Notes under the pieces: generated by a model
Told to the model about the DNA's origin: nothing
Databases searched by the model: none
Seen by the model: only the letters and a program-made list of their open reading frames with translations
Part shown: positions 12,162 to 23,475 of the stretch, in pieces
How the letters are laid out: every line of letters begins with the position of its first letter
How positions within the stretch are numbered: position 1 is the stretch's first letter
Made by a program: the position numbers and the translations under genes
Assembly: GCA_021613535.1 (NCBI GenBank)
Contig: CP075493.1
Coordinates: 13,578,001-13,642,000, forward strand
Source of the DNA: Adineta vaga
Taxonomy: Eukaryota; Rotifera
Length of the DNA stretch: 64,000 nucleotides
Direction: 5' to 3'

Positions 12162-13256
12162 TGGCCATGATAAATGACACAATACAATGCTTGAAACTTT
12201 CGTTAACAGATCATTCGATGAAGTCATCAATTGAACAAAAAGGCAGATTTGTTTTTCATTTGAGTTTGAAAGAAATACAATAAAAGTACGAAAAGATTCG
12301 AGAAATAATAAGTTCTATTTCAGATTTTATCAAATTAGAAACGATTTCTTTTTTCAGAATTCAAATTTCAGCAATATGGAATCATTGTTGCGGGAGGAAA
12401 TCGGAAAGGAGCAGAATTGAATGAACTGTGTAGTCCGTGTGGACTCTTTGTTGATAAAAACAAAACGATTTTCATTGCTGATTGGAAAAATCATCGTATT
12501 TCTGAATGGAAATGTGATGACAAACAAGGACGAGTTATTGCAGGTCGAGAAGAAAAAGGAAACGGAATAGATGAATTAAATGAACCAATAGGTGTGGTTG
12601 TTGATCAACGAAATTATTCGATCATCATTGCTGATCGATGGAACAGCAGAGTAGTACGATGGTCATCTGATCAAAAACAAGAAATTCTCATTGAAAATAT
12701 TCATTGTTACGGTTTAGCGCTGGATCAATATGGGTTTCTTTATGTTTCTGATTCTTCGAAAAGTGAAGTGAGAAGATGGAAGTTAGAAACCATTAATGAA
12801 AACAAAGAAGGAACATTAGTTGCAGGTGGAAATGGAAAAGGAGACAAACTCAATCAACTCGACTATCCTACTTTCATTTTTGTTCATGAAGATCAATCTC
12901 TTTATGTTTCAGATTCAGATAATCATCGAGTGATGAAGTGGAGAAAAGGTGCGAAGGAAGGAATTGTTGTGGCTGGAGAGAATGGTAAAGGAGACAATTT
13001 CCATCAGTTAAATTGTCCTGAAGGATTGTTTGTTGATCAATGGCGCCAAATCTATGTTGCAGATTGTGAAAATCATGGAATAATGCGATGGTGTGAAGGA
13101 GACAAAGAAGGTTCGATTGTTGTTGGAGAAAATGGAATAGGAAGTGAATTAACTCAATTGAATCGTCCACGAGGTTTAACATTTGATTTGGATGGAAATC
13201 TTTACGTTGCTGATTGGGGAAACGGTGGAATCGTTCGATTTGATAAAATTTATTAA
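12162..13256 (+). pseudogene. NHL-repeat gene with B-box/coiled-coil exon collapsed
   Basis: The second exon (12358-13256, acceptor TTTTTTCAG) is an intact NHL domain. It has six blades with the same spacing as the gene at 7397, from FKFQQYGIIVAGGN to GGIVRFDKIY. The first exon is reduced to a stub. At 12162 the sequence MAMINDTIQCLKL matches the paralogue start (MAMANNTTQCFKC) through the first Cys only, then diverges and stops near 12284; about 400 nt of B-box and coiled coil are gone. The product, if made, would be a bare propeller. The nearest in-frame Met is at 12417, inside blade 1. The propeller frame has stayed open, which suggests the loss is recent or that the propeller is still selected. 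Confidence 0.65.
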
Positions 13257-13526
13257 AATGAACTTTGCAGAAAAAACCAAGAAATTCGAAGAGAAGATAT
13301 GAAAAAAATTCTCTTTTCTTGGTAAAACTATATTATTTCTATATTTAACATTGGCTTTCTTTCTATGTTCTCCAAACAATCAAACCGATGAAATCTTTTC
13401 TTATACTTATCAACGAAGGAAAGAATCATAAACAGGTTTATCGCTATTATTAGAACCACGTCAAATGTGGGATCAGAAAAGATTGGCTGTTTTCTTTTGT
13501 TTCACTTAAATAAATTACAAAACAAA

Positions 13527-15116
13527 ATGAACACAAATTCATTTATGATGATGAACTGAATATTGAAGATATTTTTGATCGTATTGATTATTTAACTACA
13601 TCGATTCAAGAACAAATCGATATCTTCTTTTCCACTTGATGAACAAGCAAAACAAGATTTCTTTCTTTTTTTCTTCGTTTTATATCAAAAGAAAACGTCA
13701 AATTGATCGGTGAATTTGAAGAAAGTTATCAATCATCAAATGCTCTTCATTGGTATTTAAATCATTCATTTCTTCAAAAGATCATTTCTAAATCTTTACA
13801 CAATCAAATTGAACAAGTCGAAAATAAACGGTATGTTCGATTAACTTTAGTTAATGATGGAAAGATGATTATAAAGAAATATATTGATGATACGCGTCTA
13901 CAGATGGAAAATTTAAGTATTCGAATTCTTTTTGACAAATTAATGATTGATTCACAACAATGGGATCAATCATTGAAATATTTTCAATATTTAAAAAATG
14001 AAGTTCCATTGAATGAAGATTTATCATGGATTGAACATTCAATGGGTTGTAGTTTGTTTTATATCGTCAAGGAAAATATGAAGAAGCTCTCAATTATTTT
14101 CAACGAGCATTGAATATTCAACAAAAGCATTATCTGTCCGATCATATTGAAATTTCGTACAGTTTGTTGGATTGTATTGCAACTGTATTAGGAAAGAAGA
14201 AAAACTATGAGGATGCAATGAAATTGGATGAACAAAATATTTTTCATCAGGCCATTCTGCGATTATTGATACTTTGCTATCTATTGGCAATACTTTTTAT
14301 GATCAAGAAAAATATAATTAAGCTCTTGATTATTATCAACAAGCTTTACAAATGACAAAAATTGTTTTCCCCACTAATCAATTGAAAACTATTGGTCTTT
14401 TACGTAATATTGCCAATATTTTTCTTCGTAAAGAAAATTATAATCAAACACTTGATCTTCATTATGAAATCTTACGTATTATTGAGCAATTTTATCCAGC
14501 TGATCATATTGGTCAGAATTTTTATTTTTTAAAAAGATATGATGAAGCTCTTGAATTTTATAATCGTGCATTAATCATTCGAAAAAATCATTATCCAAAT
14601 GCTTATAAATTAATTATCACTACTTTTAAAGATTTAGGTTACATTTATTACCTTCAAAACAAATATGACGAATCAATTGAGCATTATTCTCAAGTGTTAA
14701 TTATATTGAAAGAATTTGAGCCAACTAATCATGATGAAATTGCTAACTATTTAGAGAAGGTATCAGAATGTTGGTTTCAAAATGAATTTTATGATCGATC
14801 AAGTGAATATATTAAACAAGCCTTAGAAATTAGAGAATCAAGTCTTCTTGAAGGATATTCATCTATAGTTAAGATTCTTGTGGGCCTGCGTACAGTTCAA
14901 GAGCGTCAACATCAATATGATTTAGCCCTAAACTATGCACTACAGTTGTATTCAATACTTGAACGAACCTTGTCACCAAATGATGTTCATATTGGCAAGA
15001 ATTTGTCATATATTGGTTTGTGCTATGCAAAATTGAATCAATTCAAAGTCGCCTTAGAATATAATCAACGAGCATTAAATGTTTGTGAGTATTTATTAAC
15101 AATAATTGAAGATTAA
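13527..15116 (+). pseudogene. TPR protein of the ART-TPR family, multiply broken
   Basis: Homologous in layout to the intact ART-TPR gene at 34616-36620. The N-terminal part has FEESYQSSNALHWYLNHSFL, equivalent to the pre-ART helix, but the frame then passes directly to RYVRLTLVNDGKMIIK, the segment that follows the ART fold. The catalytic ART core is therefore deleted. At least five TPR units follow (ALEFYNRALIIRKNHYP, SIEHYSQVLIILKE, ALNYALQLYSILER, ALEYNQRALNVCE). Lesions: an early stop near 13640, a frame change near 14100, another between about 14200 and 14350, and an in-frame TAA inside KYN*ALDYYQQAL at about 14325. It cannot make a full product. Confidence 0.65.
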
Positions 15117-15539
15117 ACCAACAAAAGAATCTAAACCTTTGCATTTTCCTGTAAAACATTTTTCAAATTGAAATATATGACTGACTTATTTCTTTTCTTA
15201 TTCTACAATATCGTTGAGAAAAAATAATCATAAAAATATTCTGATCCACATTAAACGTTTCATTGTGGAATTGTGATAAAATGGATGTTGTACCTCAAGA
15301 TTACCCTTATATTCCGATGGTCATTTTTTGCTATTTTATTCAATATTGATACTGGGTATTTTTCAGTATAAACTAATTTTTTTCTGCGTTGCCGATCTGA
15401 ATTATATCGGTTTACTAAAATATACGATTGCAATGTGGTCGTAGTATAAGCAATTTTCACTCATGAAATTGGATACATATTGTGATGTTTAATTTTTAGC
15501 ATTGTTTCTGTAGAATGGTTCAAATATTTCAGGTTCTAC
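15117..15539. other. Gene-free interval
   Basis: AT-rich sequence with no supported frame; one 66-residue minus-strand frame is unconvincing. Confidence 0.5.
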
Positions 15540-15870
15540 GAGCAATCAACTACACAAAATCCACCAAGAATTCATATTAGTGAAAAAACTACCCATCGAG
15601 TGATGAAATGATCAACACCAAATGCAACTAACAGTATAGCCGTCGCAAGTCAAACGGATGTAGCAGGTAGAAGTAATTATCTGTTACGTTCACCTTTTGG
15701 AATTGCTCTCAATGAATCTGGTGGGTATCATCAAATGCTAATATGGTGGCAGTTGAAAAAATAGAAAAGGAACCGGTGATGATCAATTTAAATATTCATT
15801 AGTTCTCCGTATCTCGAAAGAAAAAGATGCACTCTATACAGTTGATGTACACTCCTCAAAAACAATTTAG
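15540..15870 (+). pseudogene. NHL-repeat remnant
   Basis: Stop-riddled but legible NHL fragments: HRVMK, then TGA, then STPNATNSIAVASQ at about 15598, YLLRSPFGIALNESG near 15680-15720, and KEKDALYTVDVHS near 15826. The order (end of one blade, a FGIAL strand, then a LYTVD strand) matches successive NHL blades. Stops and frame changes separate the pieces. More diverged than the other NHL copies here. Confidence 0.5.
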
Positions 15871-16488
15871 CGATTGCATTAAGATTTAATATAACATTAT
15901 TATATGTATATTTAAAAAAAAAAAGAGAAATGATTTCAGGTTGTCAATATGTCAATCTGTCGTTGAATTAATTAGGTGTGCCTTGAATAAAACATATCAA
16001 ATGAGAAATATTGAAATTAATCCACAGACAATCAATAAACCAGAATAAAGTTCAATCAATATTGGGATTTCCTCTACAATCTCATAATTAACTTTATAAG
16101 AATAAATACAAACCCATACCATGTAAATAAGTTGACAATTTTAGACTAAGGTGAGATCTTCCTTCTGAAAGAAATAGTAAAGAAAAATTACAGATTTTCT
16201 TATAAGCACGCTATTTAATTAGAAGTTAACATTATCAACGTTATTTTACGGGGAAAAAACGTATAATTTCACATATTTACATTAGGATGGAAAGTTGTGA
16301 AATTATATGGGAGTGGGGTCCATCCCTACTCGGAGACCATGAGAGATAATACCTAGATTGTATGTGATCACTTTGGAGTATTTCATCATTTACATCCATA
16401 TATAGTTTTATCAAAAGACGTTGTTACTAGAAAAACTATAAAATGTACTTTATTCTTGTGTATTTCTACTTTTATTTTATTCGAATAA
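15871..16488. other. Gene-free interval
   Basis: No gene supported; it forms the 3' flank of the GNAT gene. Confidence 0.5.
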
Positions 16489-17352
16489 TCAATTTTGATG
16501 TTCTGGTACAATTCTTTTTTTCGGAAAAATAGCAATACGATTGCCAAGATCATTCAGAAATTGAAAACCGGATTTTTGATATAATTTCTTTGCAGATATT
16601 GCTCCACTACCTTCTTTAGCACATTTTAAACATAATGTACTATGATAATTTAGTTGTTGATCTGGAAGATTAGAAACAATTCCAACAAGATAATTGACAA
16701 TAATTCTTCCAAGTCCTTTGGATTGATGAGTACTATCAACAGCAATATCGGATAAGTATCCAAATATGTCATCCTTTGATTTTACTAAGAATAATCGTCC
16801 GAATGCACAAGGACAATTATTTATTTTATCTAAAACCATTGCATTATTCGTTGCTGAATTGATTCGATTGCACATTTCTTGAAAATCCCATTTTTTTGAC
16901 CAAAATGCTTCTCGATTCATTAATACGCGCACTTGTTCGGCATAACTAAATATCCGTTCTCGATCCGTTATTAATTCATATTGTTCTTGTCTATCTTGTA
17001 AATTATTTTCAGGATAATATTTCATATGATCCATAGTAACAGTCATAAAATCCGGTATGACATTACGATATTGCAATTTATCAAATGGAATTTGATTATC
17101 GAATGTTTTGGGAAAACGAATACATATCAGTGAATCATATAAACTCTCGATATAAGTAAAAACAGCAGAAAGAAATTGATCAATTTGTTGATAATTATCG
17201 GATGGTATTGTAATTTGATTGAAAATAATCAGTACAGTATGATCAGGAATATCCGCAGCAATATCTCCTTCAGCAATTAATATTGATTCTTGATCATCAT
17301 TTGTCTTTACTTGTATTTTGGTCCTATCTTCATTTAAACTGATAACAAACAT
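16489..17352 (-). CDS. GNAT-family N-acetyltransferase
   Basis: Single-exon 287-aa protein. The C-terminal half has the GNAT fold: beta4 GYLSDIAVD (198-206), then the acetyl-CoA pyrophosphate loop QSKGLG at 210-215, matching the Q/RxxGxG/A signature, followed by helix RIIVNYLVGIVSNL and the late strand AKKLYQKSGFQFL (the Y-x-K-x-GF pattern). The first 120 residues form an unrecognised N-terminal domain. Substrate unknown. It transfers acetyl from acetyl-CoA to an amine, presumably in the cytosol, as there is no targeting signal. It begins MFVISLNEDRTK and ends VPEHQN. A decayed copy of its first about 40 codons is at 30690-30815. Confidence 0.8.
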   Translation of the reverse strand: MFVISLNEDRTKIQVKTNDDQESILIAEGDIAADIPDHTVLIIFNQITIPSDNYQQIDQFLSAVFTYIESLYDSLICIRFPKTFDNQIPFDKLQYRNVIPDFMTVTMDHMKYYPENNLQDRQEQYELITDRERIFSYAEQVRVLMNREAFWSKKWDFQEMCNRINSATNNAMVLDKINNCPCAFGRLFLVKSKDDIFGYLSDIAVDSTHQSKGLGRIIVNYLVGIVSNLPDQQLNYHSTLCLKCAKEGSGAISAKKLYQKSGFQFLNDLGNRIAIFPKKRIVPEHQN

Positions 17353-17689
17353 GCTTGGGTACTTATTTTGTTAAAGTGACGAAGGTCGAATGTTTTGTTT
17401 TATCTATCTTTTAAATTGTTTATTTCAGCAAACGACTTTTTCATGAGATCGTATTTCTAAAATGACTTTTGATATAATACATACAACTCATAAGAATTTA
17501 TTTATCATGTTTTTTTTCCATCTTATTCAAACAAAATATAATCAAACATTATTTTCAAGCTCATAGATGGCATTAGTAGATGGTGAATAAGACTATAGGT
17601 TTTGTCGTATATAACAAAAGATTTATAATCAAATCTAAAGTGTTCCATTGTTTGAGGCAAATCATATCATGAAAAACATATATTTTGTT

Positions 17690-18072
17690 ATTTTTTTTTT
17701 TGTACTTTTCAGGTAAACATTCATGTCTTCGATTTTGTTCAATATGGAAAAAATAGTACGTGTACTTGTTTTCATATGACTGATGTTATTAATACTGCTT
17801 TTTTCTGGTTCAATTGTTCTCAGTTTGCACCATGTAATTCATCAAATAAATGTATGTAATCATTCTCCATCCTATGATTCTCTTGTATGTTAATTCGACT
17901 ATCATTTTATTCATCTATCTCAGTAACTATTTCTACTGAACAGCTAAGTAAGTTGAAAATTGATCATCATGGTCAAATTTATATATCAGATTGTAGAAAT
18001 AATCGAGTGATGTGTTGGAGTGAGGACAAGCGAAAAGGTGAAATTCAAAATTTTGATTTGATTTATAAATAA
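17690..18072 (+). pseudogene. NHL-repeat scrap
   Basis: An acceptor-like TTTTCAG is followed by unreadable sequence, then one clean blade fragment at about 17940-18050: QLSKLKIDHHGQIYISDC, then NNRVMCWSEDKRKGEI, then FDLIYK and a stop. This corresponds to the penultimate blade joined to the last residues of an NHL gene, so most of the propeller is deleted. Confidence 0.5.
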
Positions 18073-18109
18073 AAATCTAAACGTGAAACTATAAGAATTG
18101 ATCTGAAAA

Positions 18110-18440
18110 AGCTCAATATAATTCGTATAAAATGGATTTTTATGACCTTGGAAAAAAACCCATCAAATAACTTTCTCTATACCAATTTATATAGAACGAG
18201 CAGAAAAAGAGCACTTAAATATCAATAGTGTTCTTCCAATTCAAACAGAACAAACACGTTCTTTTCTGACAATTGCTAATCAAAGTTTTGAAACTTATCG
18301 ACTTCTTTTAAACTTTTTGCTTAAATATTCTCTTCATTTTAGTTATCAAGTTAAATATGTTTATAAAGCTTGTTTTCATGTGACAGATTATCATTCAACT
18401 GTTCAAAATTTATTAGCGAGAAAAAGATTCATAAGAATTT
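18110..18440 (+). pseudogene. Unknown coding relic, copy 1
   Basis: Reads as LPIYIERAEKEHLNINS, then QTEQTRSFLTIANQSFETYR, then YQVKYVYKACFHVTDY, in frame pieces without a start. A second diverged copy lies at 30900-31340. Family not recognised. Conservation between copies and the protein-like reading suggest a former exon. Confidence 0.4.
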
Positions 18441-18510
18441 CATTCTCAGGATACGAATAAAACAAAACAAAAAATAGTTATTTATAAATCTACATTATCA
18501 TTACAAAGTT

Positions 18511-19646
18511 TCATTGTTGACATACTATACGTTCAGATTCGTAAATAGTATCAGCTAAGTGTATTGACATGGCTACAATGGTCAAAACAGGATTCCATGA
18601 TCCACCAGTTGGCCATAATGCGCCTCCAGTGATATAAACATTGTCTATACCATGGAGATGATAATCAAGTCCTACTGGTGCTTCAATGTCTTCATCATCA
18701 CCAATCGACATTGTTGAAGCATCATGAACAATCAAAGGTTTACGTATTTCGTCTGATAGAGGAATATCTTTTTCCCAAGTTTTATCAGTTTCATGCCAAT
18801 ATTGAAGATCATTATTGTCTGAATCGGATGAAATTTTGTTCATAACTGCAAATATTTTATTATCCATACAATCCCATAATGCTTTATCCTGTTCATTCAG
18901 GAGAACCTTTAACTGTCCGTTAGTAGTAAGGGATTGAGAATTATCGATCAAATCAAACTGTTTATTTGAATTCTTATAGTCCAGTTCTCCTAATGTTGAA
19001 CATGATACTACAATATAGCCCTTCAATGTATCGATACATTCTTTAAGTATTGAATTCGCTGAATATTTCTTGCAAATTTCATGAATATAGCTATCATTTG
19101 TATGTTGTGTATAATTTACTCCAGATAATTGAAGAGGATATTGCGCATCGCCTTTCATACCTTTAATATAAACTGCTTCCAACTCGACTTCAGACGCATT
19201 GACGGCTAATGATAGATGAGGCCGAAGTACGCGTACTATTACTGAACTGACAAAATGAGCTGTAAATCGCTTTCCAACATTTGAAAGAATTAAGTACGAG
19301 TGTCGTCGCAGGCAATGTACTCATTGCTAAGACCAGCTTACTATCATTGGGAAGTAAGATAATTCCTTGATTTGTTTGTAGTTCTGTCGCTCTTTGTCCA
19401 TTATGCAAAATTTGTTCCACTATGCAATCATGAATGATAATGACATTTTCCATAGATTCTAATGTTTCCACAGTGGAAAATTTGATCAATCTAAGAAAAT
19501 AAACATAGATTCTGTGAAAAGTTACAGAAAATTTCAAATCTAAACTTACTGATTGTTGCTCATAGCGAGAGGGGCATACATAACTTCATTAATTGATTCG
19601 ATGTTTGTAGCACTATCTAAACACTGCTTGGGGGGTGGGTGTGGGT
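18511..19646 (-). pseudogene. GMC oxidoreductase (choline/alcohol dehydrogenase type), 5'-truncated and frameshifted
   Basis: Flavin-dependent oxidoreductase family. The 3' part ends with the family C-terminal motif NVYITGGALWPTGGSWNP followed by TIVAMSIHLADTI (FAD/substrate-domain end). Upstream parts include ENVIIIHDCIVEQIL and LAMSTLPATTLVL, consistent with the middle of the FAD domain. A 59-nt GT-AG intron at 19549-19491 is visible. A 1-nt frame change lies near 19290: LPATTLVL continues in another frame as ILSNVGKRFTAHF. The 5' half, including the GxGxxG dinucleotide-binding motif, is absent. Coding similarity stops at about 19640, exactly where a TGGGTGTGGGTG tract and then a transposon terminus begin. 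Clearly non-functional as it stands. Confidence 0.7.
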
Positions 19647-19648
19647 GA
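19631..19648 (+). repeat. TGTGGG telomere-like tract at a truncation point
   Basis: Sequence GGGGGTGGGTGTGGGTGA. It contains the TGTGGG unit reported as the bdelloid telomere repeat and marks the breakpoint of the GMC pseudogene. Confidence 0.5.
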
Positions 19649-19800
19649 GAATGCTTCCTATTCCGAAAAGTTACACATTCCGGAATTAATTTACCCAATA
19701 AAATGCCTATCATTCAATTCCGGAATTCCTCTTATTCAAATCCGGAACAGCTAGGATTTGGCAGGAATTCCTGCATTTCCTGCCTATGTTTGTGTTATGG
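19647..19800 (+). mobile_element. Solo terminus of the hAT-like CCGGAATT element
   Basis: Begins GAGAATGCTTCCTATTCC and continues through several TTCCGGAATT palindromes. This matches the left and right termini of the element at 26529-27886 over about 120 nt. No matching opposite end was found within several kb, so it is a truncated copy. Confidence 0.65.
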
Positions 19801-20884
19801 TCAATACAACCAGGACATCTATTTATCCTAAGTTAAAGTCTTTCGTGTTTTCCTTTCCTTTCTTGTTGATTGTTATATATGTTTCGTACAATAAAGATAA
19901 CAGTCATTTATGTTCTAACGGACTATATTCACTCACGTCTTTCTATCTCGATATAGCGAACATAACAGTACCAAAGAAAACAACCTTGATTCGAACAAGT
20001 ATTATGTATTAACAACGACGGGTTTTGTAATGGAAAAACGGTATTACAATAGTATAAAAACAACTCTATAAGTATCGATGAAAAAACGAAAAGATTGACT
20101 CCAGTTGGCAATAAAACAGAAGGTGGAAGATGAATCGTGTAAAAAGAGATTATGATATGTTCTTAATTCTCATCATTATCAATATAAATATTTCCTTTTG
20201 TTTAAAACAAATGAATATTCGCTGAGTTTCAAGTGTTTAATATACTTTAGTTTTTTTCTTTCGAGAACTTATGAAAAGAAGTGTTCCAACTGCAATGATC
20301 GATGCTAATATAGAAAATCATTACAAAAACTTACCCTTCCGGCCTTATTTTCTGTAGACTAATGTTACTTTTGTCAATTTTCGTGAGAATTAAATGTTGA
20401 ATAAAACAATGTATATGACGAGTTTATGATATTTAAAGTATTTCATTACATTTAATTAAGAAATAAACTTGTCTATAGTCTTATATCAATGAGATACTGA
20501 TAAGAAAATATATTCAAATGTATCTTTTAGTTCTAGGTAGAATTCAGTAAAACTGAAAACATTTCTAAAAGTTTTTATCAAAGTGAAGAATCTTTTCTTC
20601 ACATAAATCTGTAAATAATATGGATTCGAACCTTTATACACATGGCATTGATATGTCAAAATATGTATTTGAATGATATTCGGTAGTTGATCTCGTAAGA
20701 TCATTGACAATTTTATTTCTAAATATATTCTCCTATCATTTGTAATTGAATATCTTTCTATAGAATTCGATTATAATCAAGGTGAATGATTTCTTTTAGA
20801 ATTTATCGATATAATCAATACATCAAGAAAAAAGATCAAATCGTGTTCAACTCTATCCTTGTCTTCTTTCTTGCCACAGTGATC
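19801..20884. other. Gene-free interval
   Basis: Only short frames of unconvincing composition on either strand; nothing recognised. Confidence 0.5.
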
Positions 20885-21110
20885 TGTCTGATCAAAATTG
20901 GTCATTCGATAAAAAGGATCTTTTTATTGTTGCTTTTGATGGTTCATACGAAGTGAATAATTATACGATGTTGGATGTTTTTATCTGAACATATTTTGAT
21001 ACAATCGAAGACTCTGTTGAAAAATATGAAATATGCTTAGAACTATTATTAAAACATGAAAATTATCTTTATTTCGATTTCCTTGTGAACCAAAAATAAT
21101 TGAGACACAT
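20885..21110 (+). pseudogene. Coding relic of unknown family
   Basis: One frame reads DLSDQNWSFDKKDLFIVAFD, then GSYEVNNYTMLDVFI, a TGA, then TYFDTIEDSVEKYEICLELL and YLYFDFLVNQK followed by TAA. The protein-like composition over about 70 codons with only one internal stop indicates a former exon. I do not recognise the family. Confidence 0.35.
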
Positions 21111-22370
21111 TTGTAAATCAAAGTTGTTCATATTTATGGAATCAATGCCATTGAAATATAATCGAGTAAATTCATTCGTTTCAGATAAACTTTATGGAAA
21201 AACTTTCATCTAGACATACTTAATTGTTTTATGTCTTGTATTTATTGATTTTTGCGATGAAGATACACAATTATTATTTGATGTACTAAGATAGAATATA
21301 GTGAAGATTATCATTTCTTCTTATGAATTTCATTTATTTTGAAAAGATATTGATAATACTCGATCTTTTATCAAATAAGATTCAAAATCATATTGAAAAT
21401 TATTTGTATCATTTTATTTCGATATGAATCATTTTGACAATGAAAAGAAATTCATTATCTACTCGAATCTTCTAAAACAAAATACAAATCAATCAAAAAT
21501 TATTGAATTTATTCTATTTGATTTTTATTTAAATATTAATATTAATGAAATTGTTTATTGAAAAATCTTATTAATAGAATTTTTATGTCATTTATTTTAT
21601 TTCAATAAGGAAAATATTTATTTTCATACGTTTCTACATAATTCAATAAAGCGATTTCTTTCATTCATATAGATACGATTATTCACTGATACATTGTAAA
21701 ATAATTCTTAAAGATTAACTTTCTATTCCAATAAAAACAGATTCTCATTACATTTAGATCTTTAATACAATGATATCAATGATAAAGATACAAACTATTT
21801 AAGTGATGTCTGAAAAATTAACAGAATAAAATCAATTATTTTTTCGATAATAGTTTTATGAATATTATTCATCATTTAGACATTTAATCTTCAAAACAGT
21901 TATTTATATATCCTCGATATACGATTTAACATACGGTCAAATTGATCATTTAATGATTCCGAAATGAACTCTTTATCTTATGTGATATATTAACAATCAA
22001 TAAGGTACAAGAGAAGATTATAGATTAGATAAATATTTGAATAAATCAATACATAGATATTGTTGAACATCAATCAACAAACATAACATAATTATTGATA
22101 GTGTTATAGTCTTACTTTGATTTATCTTTTTTTAAAGAAACTAATAGTATAAGATGAAATATTTATTGATAATTTTATTTGATTGGATTTAGAAAGAAAT
22201 AATATCTTTCTCAGAAGTGGTACAACGTTTAACAAAAGTTCTACGTCGAATCACAATAAATAAACAATATTTCTTTTTCTATGGATTTGAATTTTAATCT
22301 ATTGTATAATCATATAGTTATTGAGTTAAATTTTTCAATGAAATGCTATTAGTAATGAGGAAATACAATA
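21111..22370. other. Gene-free, very AT-rich interval
   Basis: Dense stops in all frames. Scattered coding-like patches (for example around 21240-21480 and 22195-22290) suggest heavily eroded sequence, but nothing can be named. Confidence 0.4.
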
Positions 22371-22480
22371 TTTAATTAGTATAATTCAAACACTAATTGA
22401 ATTGAATCTGGAAGATAGTAGAATTGATAGGATAATTAGAAAATAATTAGTAAACACAGTACTACAAAATACAGGAAATT
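22371..22480 (+). pseudogene. LRR (ribonuclease-inhibitor type) fragment
   Basis: The reading IQTLIELNLEDSRID fits the TL-x-x-LNLxxNxIxD leucine-rich repeat of NLRC-like bdelloid proteins, followed at the expected spacing by LVNTVLQNTGNLS. Only one repeat is legible and stops flank it. Confidence 0.35.
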
Positions 22481-23475
22481 TATCTGAATTCTTTATATTC
22501 TTGAAATCTTCTGTAGAATTAAATTGTAATATGTATAGAAATGAATCATATTAAATCTATGAAAACAAACATTTCTAATGTTGAATTTGAAGAGTAACAA
22601 CATCATTGATGAAGAAGAACAATTTTCTATCAACGATTTTCAAATGAATTTTCATAAGAGACAAAAGAAAAATCTGCTATGTAATTGTTAATCATATGGA
22701 AATTATTTAGTGAAAATTCGTTATAAGATGAATTGATTTTCAGTGAAATTATAATGAATAAAAGAAATCAATAAAGAACACAAAGTATTGTTATTTAAAT
22801 AATGTTGTTATCCTTTCATTATCACAAATATTTTTAGCGAAAGTTATTTGAAACATTTCTTTTTCATCGAAAATTGAAAAGAGAAAATTATATAAAGAAT
22901 CTTAAGTAATGCATCCAACGTTTTAACTGAAAAATGGGCTTGTCAATATATAGAAATATTTAACGTATTCGAGAATTGATGAAAACAATTCCTGATAAAG
23001 ATTTAAATCATTCTGAACTTGATTGAAGTACAACACTTCATTCAATATCTTATCATGGAATTCGATTCGTTTCTTCCATTTCCATATAGAATGCCAGAGA
23101 ATCCTCATTTAGATCGAAAATACTTCTCGTTAATTGTGCTTTAATTCGAAACTATTTATTATAATTCAGAAACTCAAATTTAGTTCATTGATTTTCCAAT
23201 CGAAGAGAAAATTATTTTTTATTTCTTTTTCTTCCTTGTTCAAAACAAATTTTTATTTCATAATCGATCTTGTTGATTTATTTTATAAATATTCGAAACT
23301 TTTTCTTGAAAAGCTTATGATTTTACAAATCAATTTACAAACTATCTTCGTTTTTCAATCACTATTGATTTTTTCATCGCATTTCAAGTATTTTCCGTCA
23401 TGTTCACAGAAAATCCTTCGAACTCAAATCAGTGTTTGATCATTTTCAATCAAAATTCGATTCAAACAAACAATT
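22481..23475. other. 3' flank of the next NHL gene, partly duplicated
   Basis: No gene. Positions about 23220-23475 are closely similar to about 31480-31816, the 3' flank of another NHL gene. The shared block thus reaches beyond coding sequence. Confidence 0.5.

Noticed and set aside
19758-20012. 84-residue frame next to the solo transposon end
   Set aside because: Starts inside the repeat and has no recognisable content.
23134-23439. 101-residue plus-strand frame
   Set aside because: Lies in the duplicated NHL 3' flank; its counterpart at 31480-31816 does not keep the frame open.
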